The notes: a model not told the origin generated them from the letters alone. Positions 1-6,959 are shown, numbered from the stretch's first letter. The stretch: DNA of 11,067 bases from an uncultured Novosphingobium sp. (GCA_938005655.1 CALLNA010000168.1:1-11067), one strand, 5' to 3'. Program-made: numbers and translations.

Positions 1-1
1 C

Positions 2-397
2 GAGACGCCGATCGACCTCACCCGCGTCGAGACGCCGAGCTTCATCCAGGCCGGCCGCGAGGACCACATCGCCCCGCCCGAGAGCGTCTGGCGCACGACC
101 GAACATTTCAGGGGACCGACCCGGTTCATGCTCGCCGGCTCGGGCCACATCGCCGGGGTGGTCAACCCGCCGCGCGCGAACAAGTACCAGTACTGGACCA
201 ACGACGCCCCCGCGGCGAGCCTGGCGGAGTTCGTCGCCGGGGCCGAGGAGCATCCCGGAAGCTGGTGGCCCTACTGGCTCGCCTGGCTGCGCGAGCAGGA
301 CGGCAAGGAGGTGCCCGCCAAGGGCAAGCGCGTGCCCGGCGGCAAGGGCGACAAGGTGATCGAGGACGCGCCGGGGCGCTATGTGCGGATGCGCTGA
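2..397 (+). CDS. phaC: Class I poly(R)-hydroxyalkanoate synthase, C-terminal part (5' end outside window)
   Basis: PHA synthase polymerises (R)-3-hydroxyacyl-CoA into polyester on the surface of cytoplasmic PHA granules. Only the last 131 residues are in the window, and the reading frame is open from base 2. Two of the three catalytic residues of the alpha/beta-hydrolase-like domain are visible: the Asp in GREDHIAP (local residue 21) and the His in GSGHIAGVVNPP (local residue 49). The nucleophilic Cys lies upstream of the window. The motifs W-RTTEHFRGPTRFMLAGSGHIAG and the tryptophan-rich GSWWPYWLAWL segment are typical of the C-terminus of class I PhaC. The last ~30 residues are a Lys/Gly-rich tail (KGKRVPGGKGDK), as often seen in alphaproteobacterial enzymes. 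A phasin gene follows 139 nt downstream on the same strand, which fits a PHA locus. The gene is cut by the window edge, not visibly degraded. Confidence 0.93.
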   Translation, partial: ETPIDLTRVETPSFIQAGREDHIAPPESVWRTTEHFRGPTRFMLAGSGHIAGVVNPPRANKYQYWTNDAPAASLAEFVAGAEEHPGSWWPYWLAWLREQDGKEVPAKGKRVPGGKGDKVIEDAPGRYVRMR

Positions 398-416
398 CGG
401 CCGCAATGCGACGCCT

Positions 417-433
417 ATGTTGCACTGCACAAA
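417..433. promoter_or_regulatory. Left operator of phasin promoter (PhaR-like, TGC-rich)
   Basis: This 17-nt arm (atgttgcactgcacaaa) is the exact reverse complement of 465-481, with 31 nt between the arms. Its core TGCAcTGCA is itself nearly palindromic, so each arm could bind one repressor dimer. It lies 6 nt upstream of the candidate -35. TGC-rich palindromes of this kind are known targets of PhaR, the alphaproteobacterial repressor that senses PHA and controls phasin genes. That PhaR binds here is inference from the motif and the neighbouring genes. Confidence 0.7.
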
Positions 434-439
434 AATCGC

Positions 440-466
440 TTGACCAACGCCGGTGCGATATATATT
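440..466 (+). promoter_or_regulatory. Phasin promoter (sigma70-type)
   Basis: A -35-like TTGACC (440-445) and an AT-rich -10 region (tatatattt, 459-467) lie between the two operator arms. The best -10 reading is either TATATT (461-466, 15-nt spacer) or TATTTG (463-468, 17-nt spacer); I cannot decide between them. This is the only AT-rich patch between phaC and the phasin. The right operator arm overlaps the -10 and start-site region, so a bound repressor would block RNA polymerase. Confidence 0.6.
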
Positions 467-481
467 TGTGCAGTGCAACAT
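465..481. promoter_or_regulatory. Right operator of phasin promoter (PhaR-like)
   Basis: This arm (tttgtgcagtgcaacat) is a perfect 17-nt reverse complement of 417-433, with core TGCAgTGCA. It overlaps the downstream edge of the -10 region. Two identical sites in opposite orientation around a single promoter suggest cooperative binding or simple steric repression by the PHA-responsive regulator PhaR. The regulator gene is not in the window. Confidence 0.7.
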
Positions 482-536
482 AAGCCGGTCCGCCGAGTCC
501 CGCTCGGGCAGCCGGTAGCGCAAGGGTCCCTTACCT

Positions 537-1409
537 ATGCCCGAGAAGACCGAGATCGAAGCGGACGCCGCCGCCGAGAAAGCCTATGCCGCCGCTGCCG
601 AGACGGTGACGGCCAAGACGCCGGCTCCGGCCGCCGTCGAAGCGGCTCCCGAAGTCGAGTTCCCCTCCAAGGCCAAGCGCGCCGTCAAGGCGAAGGCCGA
701 AGCTCCGGCGCCAGTCGCGGAAGCGCCCAAGGCGCCAGCCGCTCCCGCTCCTGTCGTCTCCGCCCCTGTCGCCAAGGCCGCTCCGGCCCGCCGCGCCACG
801 GCGAAGCCGGCCGTCGCGAAGAAGCCCGTCCGCGCCAAGCGGATCGCCAAGCCCAAGGCCCAGCCTGCCAAGGCCCAGTCCGCCAAGACCAAGCCGAAGG
901 CCCGTACCACGCCCAAGGCGGCAGCACCCAAGACTGTCGCTCAGAAAACCCTGTTTCAGCAGTTGAAGGACAAGACCATGGACACCGCCGAGTTCACCAC
1001 CAAGATCAAGAGCGCCGTCACCGAAGCCCAGGTCAAGGCCAAGGAAGCCTTCGACAAGGGCGCGGCGACCTTCACCGAGTACAACGAGTTCTCGAAGGGC
1101 AACGTCGAGGCCGTCGTCGCCTCGGGCAAGATCCTCGCCACCGGCTTCCAGTCGCTCGGCAAGACCTTCGTCGAGGACGGCAAGAACGCCATCGAGATTC
1201 TGACCGCCGAGGTTAAGGAGCTCGCCACGGTCAAGTCGCCGGCCGACTTCTTCAAGCTCCAGGTCGAATTCCTGCGCCGCAACTTCGACACGGCGGTCTC
1301 GACCACCTCGAAGAACAGCGAAGCCGTCCTGAAGCTCGCCAACGAGGCTGCCGCGCCGATCTCGGCCCGCGTCAACCTCGCGGTCGAGAAGCTCAAGAAG
1401 GCCGCCTGA
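537..1409 (+). CDS. Phasin family protein with Ala/Pro/Lys-rich N-terminal extension
   Basis: Phasins are amphipathic proteins that coat PHA granules, control their size and number, and keep other proteins off the polymer surface. In this 290-residue protein the C-terminal half (about 136-290) matches the phasin_2 type. It has long amphipathic helices without Cys or Trp, including FQQLKDKTMDTAEF, the Phe/Lys-rich AFDKGAATFTEYNEFSKGN segment, and the ending SPADFFKLQVEFLRRNFD plus AAPISARVNLAVEKLKKA. Residues ~20-135 are low-complexity Ala/Pro/Lys with many AK/KP/PKA units, resembling histone-H1-like tails and the basic tail of PhaF. This part is probably disordered and could bind nucleic acid or the granule surface. 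The start is the ATG at 537, with a weak AAGGG (522-526) 10 nt upstream. The gene has its own promoter with paired PhaR-like operators and its own terminator, so it is probably monocistronic. The phasin assignment is firm; a DNA-binding role for the tail is inference. Confidence 0.9.
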   Translation: MPEKTEIEADAAAEKAYAAAAETVTAKTPAPAAVEAAPEVEFPSKAKRAVKAKAEAPAPVAEAPKAPAAPAPVVSAPVAKAAPARRATAKPAVAKKPVRAKRIAKPKAQPAKAQSAKTKPKARTTPKAAAPKTVAQKTLFQQLKDKTMDTAEFTTKIKSAVTEAQVKAKEAFDKGAATFTEYNEFSKGNVEAVVASGKILATGFQSLGKTFVEDGKNAIEILTAEVKELATVKSPADFFKLQVEFLRRNFDTAVSTTSKNSEAVLKLANEAAAPISARVNLAVEKLKKAA

Positions 1410-1467
1410 CGCCTGACGTCACGCGACGTTCCGCCGCGCCTCTCCTCGGCCGGAACGTCCCAGCAGC

Positions 1468-1505
1468 GGGCCGGGTGCATCAGCGCACCCGGCCCGTTCG
1501 CTTTT
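1468..1505 (+). terminator. Intrinsic terminator after the phasin gene
   Basis: A perfect 11-bp GC-rich stem (gggccgggtgc, 1468-1478, with gcacccggccc, 1485-1495) closes a 6-nt loop. It is followed by gttcgctttt, a short U-tract. A second 9-bp inverted repeat (gacgttccg, 1425-1433, with cggaacgtc, 1451-1459) lies just upstream and may help to stop transcription. Together they separate the PHA transcript from clpS. Confidence 0.8.
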
Positions 1506-1546
1506 CGGTAACCGCCGACCTGTGATAAGGCCGCGCCCGACAGGCC

Positions 1547-1574
1547 TTGTCCTGCGCCCCCGTGATACGATATT
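1547..1574 (+). promoter_or_regulatory. Possible clpS promoter
   Basis: TTGTCC (1547-1552) and GATATT (1569-1574) have a 16-nt spacer and are the best sigma70-like pair between the phasin terminator and clpS. It would start transcription within a few bases of the ATGATG at 1580-1585, implying a leaderless or nearly leaderless mRNA. That fits the absence of a Shine-Dalgarno sequence there. An alternative extended -10 (tgtgataag, 1521-1529) would give a ~45-nt leader. The call is weak. Confidence 0.3.
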
Positions 1575-1579
1575 CTGCC

Positions 1580-1984
1580 ATGATGACCCGCCATCCCGCC
1601 CTGATCCGTCCAGCCGCCGTGCGTATCGCGCCCCTGCGCGCCGTGCCGGCGCGCGCCGCCGATGACGAGGACGGCCACGGCGGCGGCCAGGACCAGGTCG
1701 GCACCGCCACCAAGACCCGCGCCAAGCCGAAGAAGCCCAGCCAGTTCAAGGTGCTGATGCTCAACGACGATTACACGCCGATGGAGTTCGTCGTCATGGC
1801 CCTGAAGCGCTTCTTCAACATGGACCTGGAGCAGGCGACCCGCGTCATGCTCCACGTCCACCAGAAGGGCGTCGGCGTCTGCGGCATCTTCCCCTACGAG
1901 ATCGCCGAGACCAAGGTGAACCAGGTGATGGACTTCGCCCGCCAGAACCAGCACCCGCTGCAATGCACGCTGGAGAAGGCCTGA
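1580..1984 (+). CDS. clpS: ATP-dependent Clp protease adaptor ClpS
   Basis: ClpS delivers proteins bearing N-end-rule degrons (Phe, Leu, Trp or Tyr at the N-terminus) to the ClpA/ClpP protease in the cytoplasm. From the ATG at 1580 the protein is 134 residues. The conserved core runs from about residue 54 to the end. It includes the substrate pocket LNDDYTPMEFV (Asn62, Asp63, Asp64, Thr66, Met68), His94 in LHVHQKG, the CGIFPYEIAETKV strand-helix and the invariant ending HPLQCTLEKA. Residues 1-53 are a variable, Gly/Asp/Lys-containing flexible extension, longer than in E. coli (106 aa) but usual for alphaproteobacteria. The start is uncertain: ATG 1580 or the adjacent ATG 1583 are preferred over the in-frame TTG at 1547, and none has a clear ribosome binding site. 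It has no obvious operon partner, and clpA is not in the window. Confidence 0.93.
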   Translation: MMTRHPALIRPAAVRIAPLRAVPARAADDEDGHGGGQDQVGTATKTRAKPKKPSQFKVLMLNDDYTPMEFVVMALKRFFNMDLEQATRVMLHVHQKGVGVCGIFPYEIAETKVNQVMDFARQNQHPLQCTLEKA

Positions 1985-2055
1985 GTTCCCTGCCGGACCT
2001 GGCCACCGCCCGGATGCGCGCCTAGCCTGCTTCCGCCACTGTGGGAGATCGGCCG

Positions 2056-2451
2056 ATGCATCCGGAAATTCTCGTTCTCGCCTGGGGCACGGTGCTGCTC
2101 CTCGTCAACATCTTCCTCGCCGGGCATCTCAAGACCCGGCAGTACGGCGCGGACTGGAACATCGGTCCGCGCGATGCGCCGATGCCGCTGCTCGAGCCGC
2201 GCGCGGCGCGGGTCAAGCGGGCGCAGGACAACCTGCTGGAAACTTTCCCGATCGCGATCGCGGCCCTGCTCGGCGTCGTGCTGGCCGGGCGGACCAGTGC
2301 GGCGACCACGGCCGGCGCCTGGATCTGGCTGGCGGCGCGGGTGGTGTATCTTCCGGTCTATTGGGCCGGGATCAAGGGCCTGCGCACGGTGATCTTCCTG
2401 ATCAGCCTGATCGGCCTGCTGATGGTCCTTTGGCCCCTGCTTCGGCCGTGA
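2056..2451 (+). CDS. MAPEG family integral membrane protein
   Basis: The 131-residue protein has four predicted membrane helices (about 5-23, 63-78, 84-102 and 108-127), the layout of MAPEG proteins (membrane-associated proteins in eicosanoid and glutathione metabolism). The signature is the polar stretch after helix 1, ending in RAARVKRAQDNLLETFPI (49-66). In this family that segment holds the Arg/Asn/Glu residues of the glutathione site. Bacterial members are mostly uncharacterised, and a glutathione-dependent transferase or peroxidase activity is only a family-level guess. I chose the ATG at 2056 over the in-frame GTG at 2041 because GGGAG (2043-2047) lies 8 nt before it. The gene is 71 nt downstream of clpS and 107 nt upstream of lptF on the same strand; a functional link to either is not evident. 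Confidence 0.85.
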   Translation: MHPEILVLAWGTVLLLVNIFLAGHLKTRQYGADWNIGPRDAPMPLLEPRAARVKRAQDNLLETFPIAIAALLGVVLAGRTSAATTAGAWIWLAARVVYLPVYWAGIKGLRTVIFLISLIGLLMVLWPLLRP

Positions 2452-2558
2452 CGCCCGTGCCGTCCGGCGCTTTGGGCTTGCCCAGCGGAGCAACCTGCGG
2501 ATAGTGCGCATCCGCCGCCCCGTCCGCGGGCCCAAAGATCAGGTCAGGCTCACCCCGC

Positions 2559-3767
2559 TTGAAGTTCCTCACCGCCATCGACCGCTACGTGTTCCGGCTG
2601 GTTATCGGCCCGATGTTCGGCGTGTTCGTGATCGCGGCCTCGCTGCTGATCCTCGACAAGATGCTCAAGCTGTTCGACTTCGTCGCGAGCGAGGGCGGGC
2701 CGGTGCGCGTCGTGTTCCAGATGCTGGCCAACCTCCTGCCCGAATATGCGAGCCTGGCGATCCCGCTCGGCATGATGCTCGGCATCCTCCTCGCCTTCCG
2801 CAAGCTCGCGACCTCCAGCGAGCTCGACGTGATGCGCGCGGTCGGCCTGTCCTATACCCGGCTGCTGCGGGTGCCCTACATGATCGCGGTGGCGCTGATG
2901 CTGCTCAACCTGCTGATCGTCGGCTATCTCCAGCCGCTCTCGCGCTACTACTACGAGCAGCTCCAGTTCGAGCTGCGCTCGGGCGCGCTCGGCGCCTCGA
3001 TCAAGGTCGGGGAGTTCACCACGCTCAAGGACCGCATGGCGCTGCGCATCGAGAGCAGCGAGGATGATGGGCGCAAGCTGATGGGCATCTTCGTCCGCGT
3101 CGCCGACGGCAAGGGCCAGGTCCTCTCGGTCTCGGCGCGCGAGGGACGGTTCCTCGCGCTCAAGGAGCATCCCGACACGATCGTCCTGCGCCTGACCGAC
3201 GGCCAGATCGTCCAGGACGCGCCGCGGGTGACGCCGCGCGTCCTCTCGTTCTCGCAGCACGACCTGCCGATCGACCTGCCCGGCATCGAGAAGTTCCGCC
3301 AGCGCGGCGGCAACGAGCGCGAGTACCTGCTGCCCCAGCTCCTCCAGATCGGCTGGAACGACGCCACGCCCGAGAAGCTGCGCAACGAGACCAAGGCCAA
3401 CTTCAACTACCGCCTGGTCGAGGTGGTGATGATGCTGCTGCTGCCCTTGCTCGCCGTCGCCCTGGCGATCCCGCCCAAGCGCTCGACCTCGGCGCTCGGC
3501 GTCTTCGTCTCGATCGTGATGGTCGTCGCCTATCACAAGGTCAACGAATACGGGCAGTCGGTCGCCTCGCTCGGCCGGGTCGACCCGGTGCTGGCGCTGT
3601 GGGGGCCCTTCGTGGTCTTCGCCGCACTGATCCTGTGGATGTACTGGCGCGTCGCCTATGTCCCCGGCGGCCAGGCGATCGGCGCGCTGGAACGCGTCGC
3701 CGCGGTCGTCGGCAAGCGCGTCAAGGCGCTGATCCGGCGGCGCGACAAGAGCCTGGTGGCGGCATGA
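2559..3767 (+). CDS. lptF: LPS export ABC transporter permease LptF (YjgP/YjgQ family)
   Basis: LptF and LptG form the inner-membrane core of the LptB2FG transporter, which extracts LPS (or an equivalent glycolipid) from the inner membrane and passes it to the periplasmic LptC/LptA bridge. The 402-residue protein has the family layout: three N-terminal membrane helices (about 13-32, 58-80, 104-123), a periplasmic beta-jellyroll (about 130-285) and three C-terminal helices (about 286-304, 311-326, 345-362). The FRKLATSSELDVMRAVGLS segment (80-98) after helix 2 is the conserved cytoplasmic coupling-helix motif that contacts LptB. IDRYVFR at the N-terminus and LLPLLAVALAIPPKRS (294-309) are also typical. 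The start is a TTG at 2559; no ATG lies near, and this start gives the family's N-terminus. AGG triplets at 2541-2548 may serve as ribosome binding site. Its stop overlaps the lptG start (ATGA). Confidence 0.95.
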   Translation: MKFLTAIDRYVFRLVIGPMFGVFVIAASLLILDKMLKLFDFVASEGGPVRVVFQMLANLLPEYASLAIPLGMMLGILLAFRKLATSSELDVMRAVGLSYTRLLRVPYMIAVALMLLNLLIVGYLQPLSRYYYEQLQFELRSGALGASIKVGEFTTLKDRMALRIESSEDDGRKLMGIFVRVADGKGQVLSVSAREGRFLALKEHPDTIVLRLTDGQIVQDAPRVTPRVLSFSQHDLPIDLPGIEKFRQRGGNEREYLLPQLLQIGWNDATPEKLRNETKANFNYRLVEVVMMLLLPLLAVALAIPPKRSTSALGVFVSIVMVVAYHKVNEYGQSVASLGRVDPVLALWGPFVVFAALILWMYWRVAYVPGGQAIGALERVAAVVGKRVKALIRRRDKSLVAA

Positions 3768-4861
3768 TCCTCGACTTCTTCCCCTCGAAGACGCTGGCGC
3801 TCTACATCGCGCGGCTGTTCGTGGTCCGGATGCTCGGCGTCCTGCTGATGCTCGTCCTGGTCCTCCAGATGCTCGACCTGCTGGGCGAGAGCGGCAAGAT
3901 CCTGAGCCAGGCCGGCAACGGCGAGGCCCAGCTCTGGACTTACGTCTCGCTACGCGTGCCGCAGCTCGTCGCGCGGTTCCTGCCCTATTCGGCCCTGCTC
4001 GCGACGATCCTGACCCTCGCCACGCTGAACCAGAACAGCGAGGTCATCGCGATGAAGGCGGCCGGGCTCTCGGCCCATCAGGTGCTGGCCCCGCTGCTGC
4101 TGGCGGCGCTCGTCATCTCCGGGCTGAGCTTCGTCTTCAACGAGCGGGTCGTCGCCCGCGCCTCGGCCACGCTCAAGGCCTGGCAGGCGGTCGACTACGG
4201 CAAGGTCCCGGCGAACTCGGGCGACCGCACCAACGTCTATCTGCGCGACGGGCCGAACGTGCTGACCGCCGCCACGGTCTCCGGCAGCGGCGCGGCGATG
4301 CGGATGGAGGGCGTCACCTGGTATCGCCGCGACTCCGTCGGCGCGATCCAGGAGGAGGTGAAGAGCCCCCACGCCGTCTTCGCCGCGCCCGGCTGGCGGC
4401 TCGACGCCCCGACCAGCTTCGACGTCCAGACGCTCCAGCGCCGCGACCTCGCCCCGCTGGTCGTCGCCCAGGGCGTGACGCCGGAGCAGGTCGCGATCAG
4501 CTCGGTCGATCCCGACGGGCAGAACATCGTCGAGCTGGCGCACTCGATCTCGGCGCTGAAGGCCAACGGGCGGCGCACCAGCGAGCTGGAAGGCAAGTGG
4601 TGGCACAAGATCTCCGGGCCGCTCTCGGCCGCGCTGATGCCGCTGCTCGGCGCGGTGGCCGCCTTCGGCCTCGCCCGCTCGGGCCAGCTCCTGATCCGCG
4701 CGGTGATCGGCATGGCGCTGGGCTTCGCCTATTTCGTCGTCGACAACGCCGCGCTGGCGATGGGCAACTTCGGCGGCTATCCGCCGATGATCGCGGCCTG
4801 GGCGCCGTTCCTGCTGTTCCTGCTGATCGGCGAGACGGTGCTGGTCCAGACCGAGGAATAG
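3764..4861 (+). CDS. lptG: LPS export ABC transporter permease LptG
   Basis: This is the partner of LptF in the LptB2FG complex. The ATG at 3764 overlaps the lptF stop codon (ATGA), indicating translational coupling and equal dosage. The protein is 365 residues, with helices at about 17-39, 66-88 and 106-125, a periplasmic beta-jellyroll (about 135-280), and helices at about 285-304, 312-331 and 340-357. The coupling-helix motif is TLNQNSEVIAMKAAGLS (87-103). Further family marks are VFNERVVARAS (124-134) and the C-terminal FVVDNAALAMG (324-334), close to the F-x-x-x-x-x-x-x-x-G pattern of LptG. Assignment as LptG rather than a second LptF rests on position (second in the pair) and on these C-terminal motifs. 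lptB, lptA and lptC are not in the window; in alphaproteobacteria they usually lie elsewhere. Confidence 0.94.
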   Translation: MILDFFPSKTLALYIARLFVVRMLGVLLMLVLVLQMLDLLGESGKILSQAGNGEAQLWTYVSLRVPQLVARFLPYSALLATILTLATLNQNSEVIAMKAAGLSAHQVLAPLLLAALVISGLSFVFNERVVARASATLKAWQAVDYGKVPANSGDRTNVYLRDGPNVLTAATVSGSGAAMRMEGVTWYRRDSVGAIQEEVKSPHAVFAAPGWRLDAPTSFDVQTLQRRDLAPLVVAQGVTPEQVAISSVDPDGQNIVELAHSISALKANGRRTSELEGKWWHKISGPLSAALMPLLGAVAAFGLARSGQLLIRAVIGMALGFAYFVVDNAALAMGNFGGYPPMIAAWAPFLLFLLIGETVLVQTEE

Positions 4862-4884
4862 CGGCCCTCAAGGAGAGAATAGCC

Positions 4885-5859
4885 ATGGCCGAAGCCGCAC
4901 CCGTGCTCGATATTCCGGCCCAGACGGTGCCGATCCCGAGCACGATCAGCCCGCAGGCCCAGGCCTTCCTCGCCTTCGCCACGCGCCGCCTCGCGGAGCG
5001 GGCCGAGGAGCCCGACGGCGGAGGTCTCGCCGCCAGCGCCGAGGCCGCGCTGCAATCGCTGCGGCGGCGGGCGGAAGGCTTCCGGGGCGAGGTCGAGACG
5101 ATCGACCTCGGCGAGGACGCCAAGCTCTACCGCATCGTCCCGGCCGGGCGCGACGCGGCGCGCGCGAGCCTCGCCTATCTCGACGTGCACGGCGGCGGCT
5201 TCATCTCCGGCGGCGGGGAGATGTGCCGGGTGCTCGCCCAGCTCCGCGCGATGGAGCAGGTGGTGGAGGTCTGGGCGGTCGACTACCGGCTCGCCCCGGC
5301 CCATCCCCATCCCGCCGCGCTCGACGACTGCATGGCTGCCTATCGCCACGTGCTGGGCCTGCGCGCGCCCGAAAAGCTCGTCGTCGCCGGGGCTTCGGCC
5401 GGCGGGAACCTCGCTGCCGCCATGCTGCTGCGCGCCCGCGACGAGGGCCTGCCGCTGCCCGCCGCGCTGCTCCTGCTGACGCCCGTCACCGACATGACCG
5501 GCGCGGGCGATACCCGCGTGACCAACCGCCACCTCGACGTGACGCTGGCCGGCGGAGAGGACGTGCTTTCGCTCTATCTCGGCCAAGGCGATCCGCTGTC
5601 GCCCTATCTCTCGCCCGTGCTCGGCGACTTCGCCAAGGGCTGGCCGCCCACCCTGCTCTCCTCGGGCACCCGCGACCTCCTGCTGTCCGACACGGTGCGG
5701 ATGCACCGCGCCCTGCGCCGCGCCGGCGTGCGCGCCGAGCTGCACGTGACCGAGGCCGGGCCGCACGGCGGCTTCATGGGCAGCGCGCCCGAGGACCACG
5801 AGCTGATCGCCGAATGCCGCCGCTTCTGCGACGAGGCATGGGGTATCCAGAGACCCTAG
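4885..5859 (+). CDS. Alpha/beta hydrolase of the hormone-sensitive lipase (HSL, family IV esterase) type
   Basis: This is a 324-residue cytoplasmic-type carboxylesterase/lipase with no signal peptide. All key elements are present: the oxyanion-hole motif HGGGF (102-106), YRLAPAHPHPAALDD (134-148), which is typical of the family, nucleophile Ser171 in GASAGG, catalytic Asp264 in SSGTRDLLLSD, and His294 in GPHGGF. Family members hydrolyse short- to medium-chain acyl esters; the natural substrate here is unknown. The start is the ATG at 4885, with a strong AGGAGA (4871-4876) 8 nt upstream. It begins 23 nt after lptG with no terminator between, so it is probably co-transcribed with lptFG. Whether it acts in envelope lipid turnover or is simply a passenger is unknown. 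Its TAG stop shares CTAG with the stop of the convergent desaturase gene. Confidence 0.9.
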   Translation: MAEAAPVLDIPAQTVPIPSTISPQAQAFLAFATRRLAERAEEPDGGGLAASAEAALQSLRRRAEGFRGEVETIDLGEDAKLYRIVPAGRDAARASLAYLDVHGGGFISGGGEMCRVLAQLRAMEQVVEVWAVDYRLAPAHPHPAALDDCMAAYRHVLGLRAPEKLVVAGASAGGNLAAAMLLRARDEGLPLPAALLLLTPVTDMTGAGDTRVTNRHLDVTLAGGEDVLSLYLGQGDPLSPYLSPVLGDFAKGWPPTLLSSGTRDLLLSDTVRMHRALRRAGVRAELHVTEAGPHGGFMGSAPEDHELIAECRRFCDEAWGIQRP

Positions 5860-6959
5860 CCCAGCTTCATCGTGCTGCGCACCAGCTTGCCGACCAGCGG
5901 CGCGAGGCCGGGATAGCTCGCCCGGTCGTAGGTCGTCGCGCCGAGGTGGGCGGAGAGCCGCCGGTGCGCCTCGGCGAGCGAGTGATAGGGCATCGAGGGC
6001 AGCAGGTGATGCAGCGCGTGATAGCGCAGGCCGACCGGCGCCCAGAGCGGCGCGAAGGGCCCGCGCGGGACGTTGACCGAATCGAGGAACTGGCCGGTCA
6101 CGGTCATCGCCTCGCCCTCGTTCTCCCAGAGGTGGGCGACGAGGGTGCGGACCTGGTTGAGCAGGGCGGCGAAGGAGACCACCGCCAGGCCGATCAGCAG
6201 CGGCCGCCAGCCCCAGGCGAAGGACGCGGCCAGCAGGAACAGCGCCCAGAGCGAGCAGCCCAGCTCCTGCCAGAACACCATCCGGGCGAAGACCCCTTCG
6301 GCGGGCGCGCGGCGGAACTCGGGGTTGATCGACAGGGCCGAGGCGCGCTCCCACACCAGCCGGCGCAGCGGCGGGATCACCACGCCGAGCGGCACCAGCA
6401 GGGCCGAGCGCACCAGCAGCGCCGAGGGCAGCAGCAGCGCGGTCACGACGAACAGCGGCAGGGTCCACGGCTTCATCAGCGCCAGCGGCAGGTATTCGGG
6501 ATCGTCCGCCGTGCCGTAGCGCGTCCGCGCGTGGTGCAGGGTATGGACGTTCTCGTACATCAGCGAGGGCATGAGCACGGGAATCCCGACCAGCAGGTTC
6601 CAGGCGAAGCGGAAGCCCGGCAGGGCGTCGCGGTGGATATGGGTCAGCTCGTGGATGAACAGCAGCGCGCGGTAGAGCGCCAGGGCCGCGACCAGGCCGA
6701 ACAATACGGCGGGCAGCGTCCCCTTGACCAGGATCGCGGCGGCGAGCGCGCCGTAGCCGATCCCGGCCGAGACCAGCAGGTCGACCCAGTAGATGTCGGC
6801 CCGCGCCGCCTGGAGGTCCCGCGTCAGCTCGACCGCGGCGCGCAGCATCTCCTTGTCGTCCGCCGTCCGCGCCAGCGCAGCGCCGACGGCCGCGGGCGCC
6901 GCGGCAGGGGGGCCGGCAGGAGGCTGCGCGGGAGGGGCGAGAGTATCCTGGGCAATCAT
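5856..6959 (-). CDS. Membrane fatty acid desaturase
   Basis: The protein is a di-iron integral membrane desaturase or hydroxylase acting on acyl chains at the inner membrane. Its 367 residues contain the three histidine boxes of the fatty acid desaturase family (PF00487 type): HELTH (103-107, with His109 after it), HTLHH (139-143) and HALHH (314-318). A supporting motif, NQVRTLVAHLWENEGEAMT (268-286), precedes box 3, as in related bacterial desaturases. Hydrophobic segments lie at about 60-78, 83-102, 165-195 and 235-265. Residues 1-30 are Ala/Pro-rich and probably disordered. The regiospecificity cannot be read from sequence. The ATG at 6957-6959 has only a poor upstream ribosome binding site. 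The gene is divergent from the GNAT-like gene (92 nt between starts) and convergent with the esterase gene. It could alternatively be a carotenoid or sphingolipid hydroxylase of the same superfamily. Confidence 0.88.
   Translation of the reverse strand: MIAQDTLAPPAQPPAGPPAAAPAAVGAALARTADDKEMLRAAVELTRDLQAARADIYWVDLLVSAGIGYGALAAAILVKGTLPAVLFGLVAALALYRALLFIHELTHIHRDALPGFRFAWNLLVGIPVLMPSLMYENVHTLHHARTRYGTADDPEYLPLALMKPWTLPLFVVTALLLPSALLVRSALLVPLGVVIPPLRRLVWERASALSINPEFRRAPAEGVFARMVFWQELGCSLWALFLLAASFAWGWRPLLIGLAVVSFAALLNQVRTLVAHLWENEGEAMTVTGQFLDSVNVPRGPFAPLWAPVGLRYHALHHLLPSMPYHSLAEAHRRLSAHLGATTYDRASYPGLAPLVGKLVRSTMKLG

Noticed and set aside
584..931. Long minus-strand open frame antisense to the phasin
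   Set aside because: Its Ala/Gly-rich composition mirrors the repetitive GCC/AAG codons of the phasin tail, it has no ribosome binding site, and it resembles no protein family.
2470..2537. 8-bp inverted repeat ctttgggc / gcccaaag before lptF as a riboswitch or attenuator
   Set aside because: The arms are 52 nt apart with little structure between them and no U-tract, and the match is short enough to be chance.
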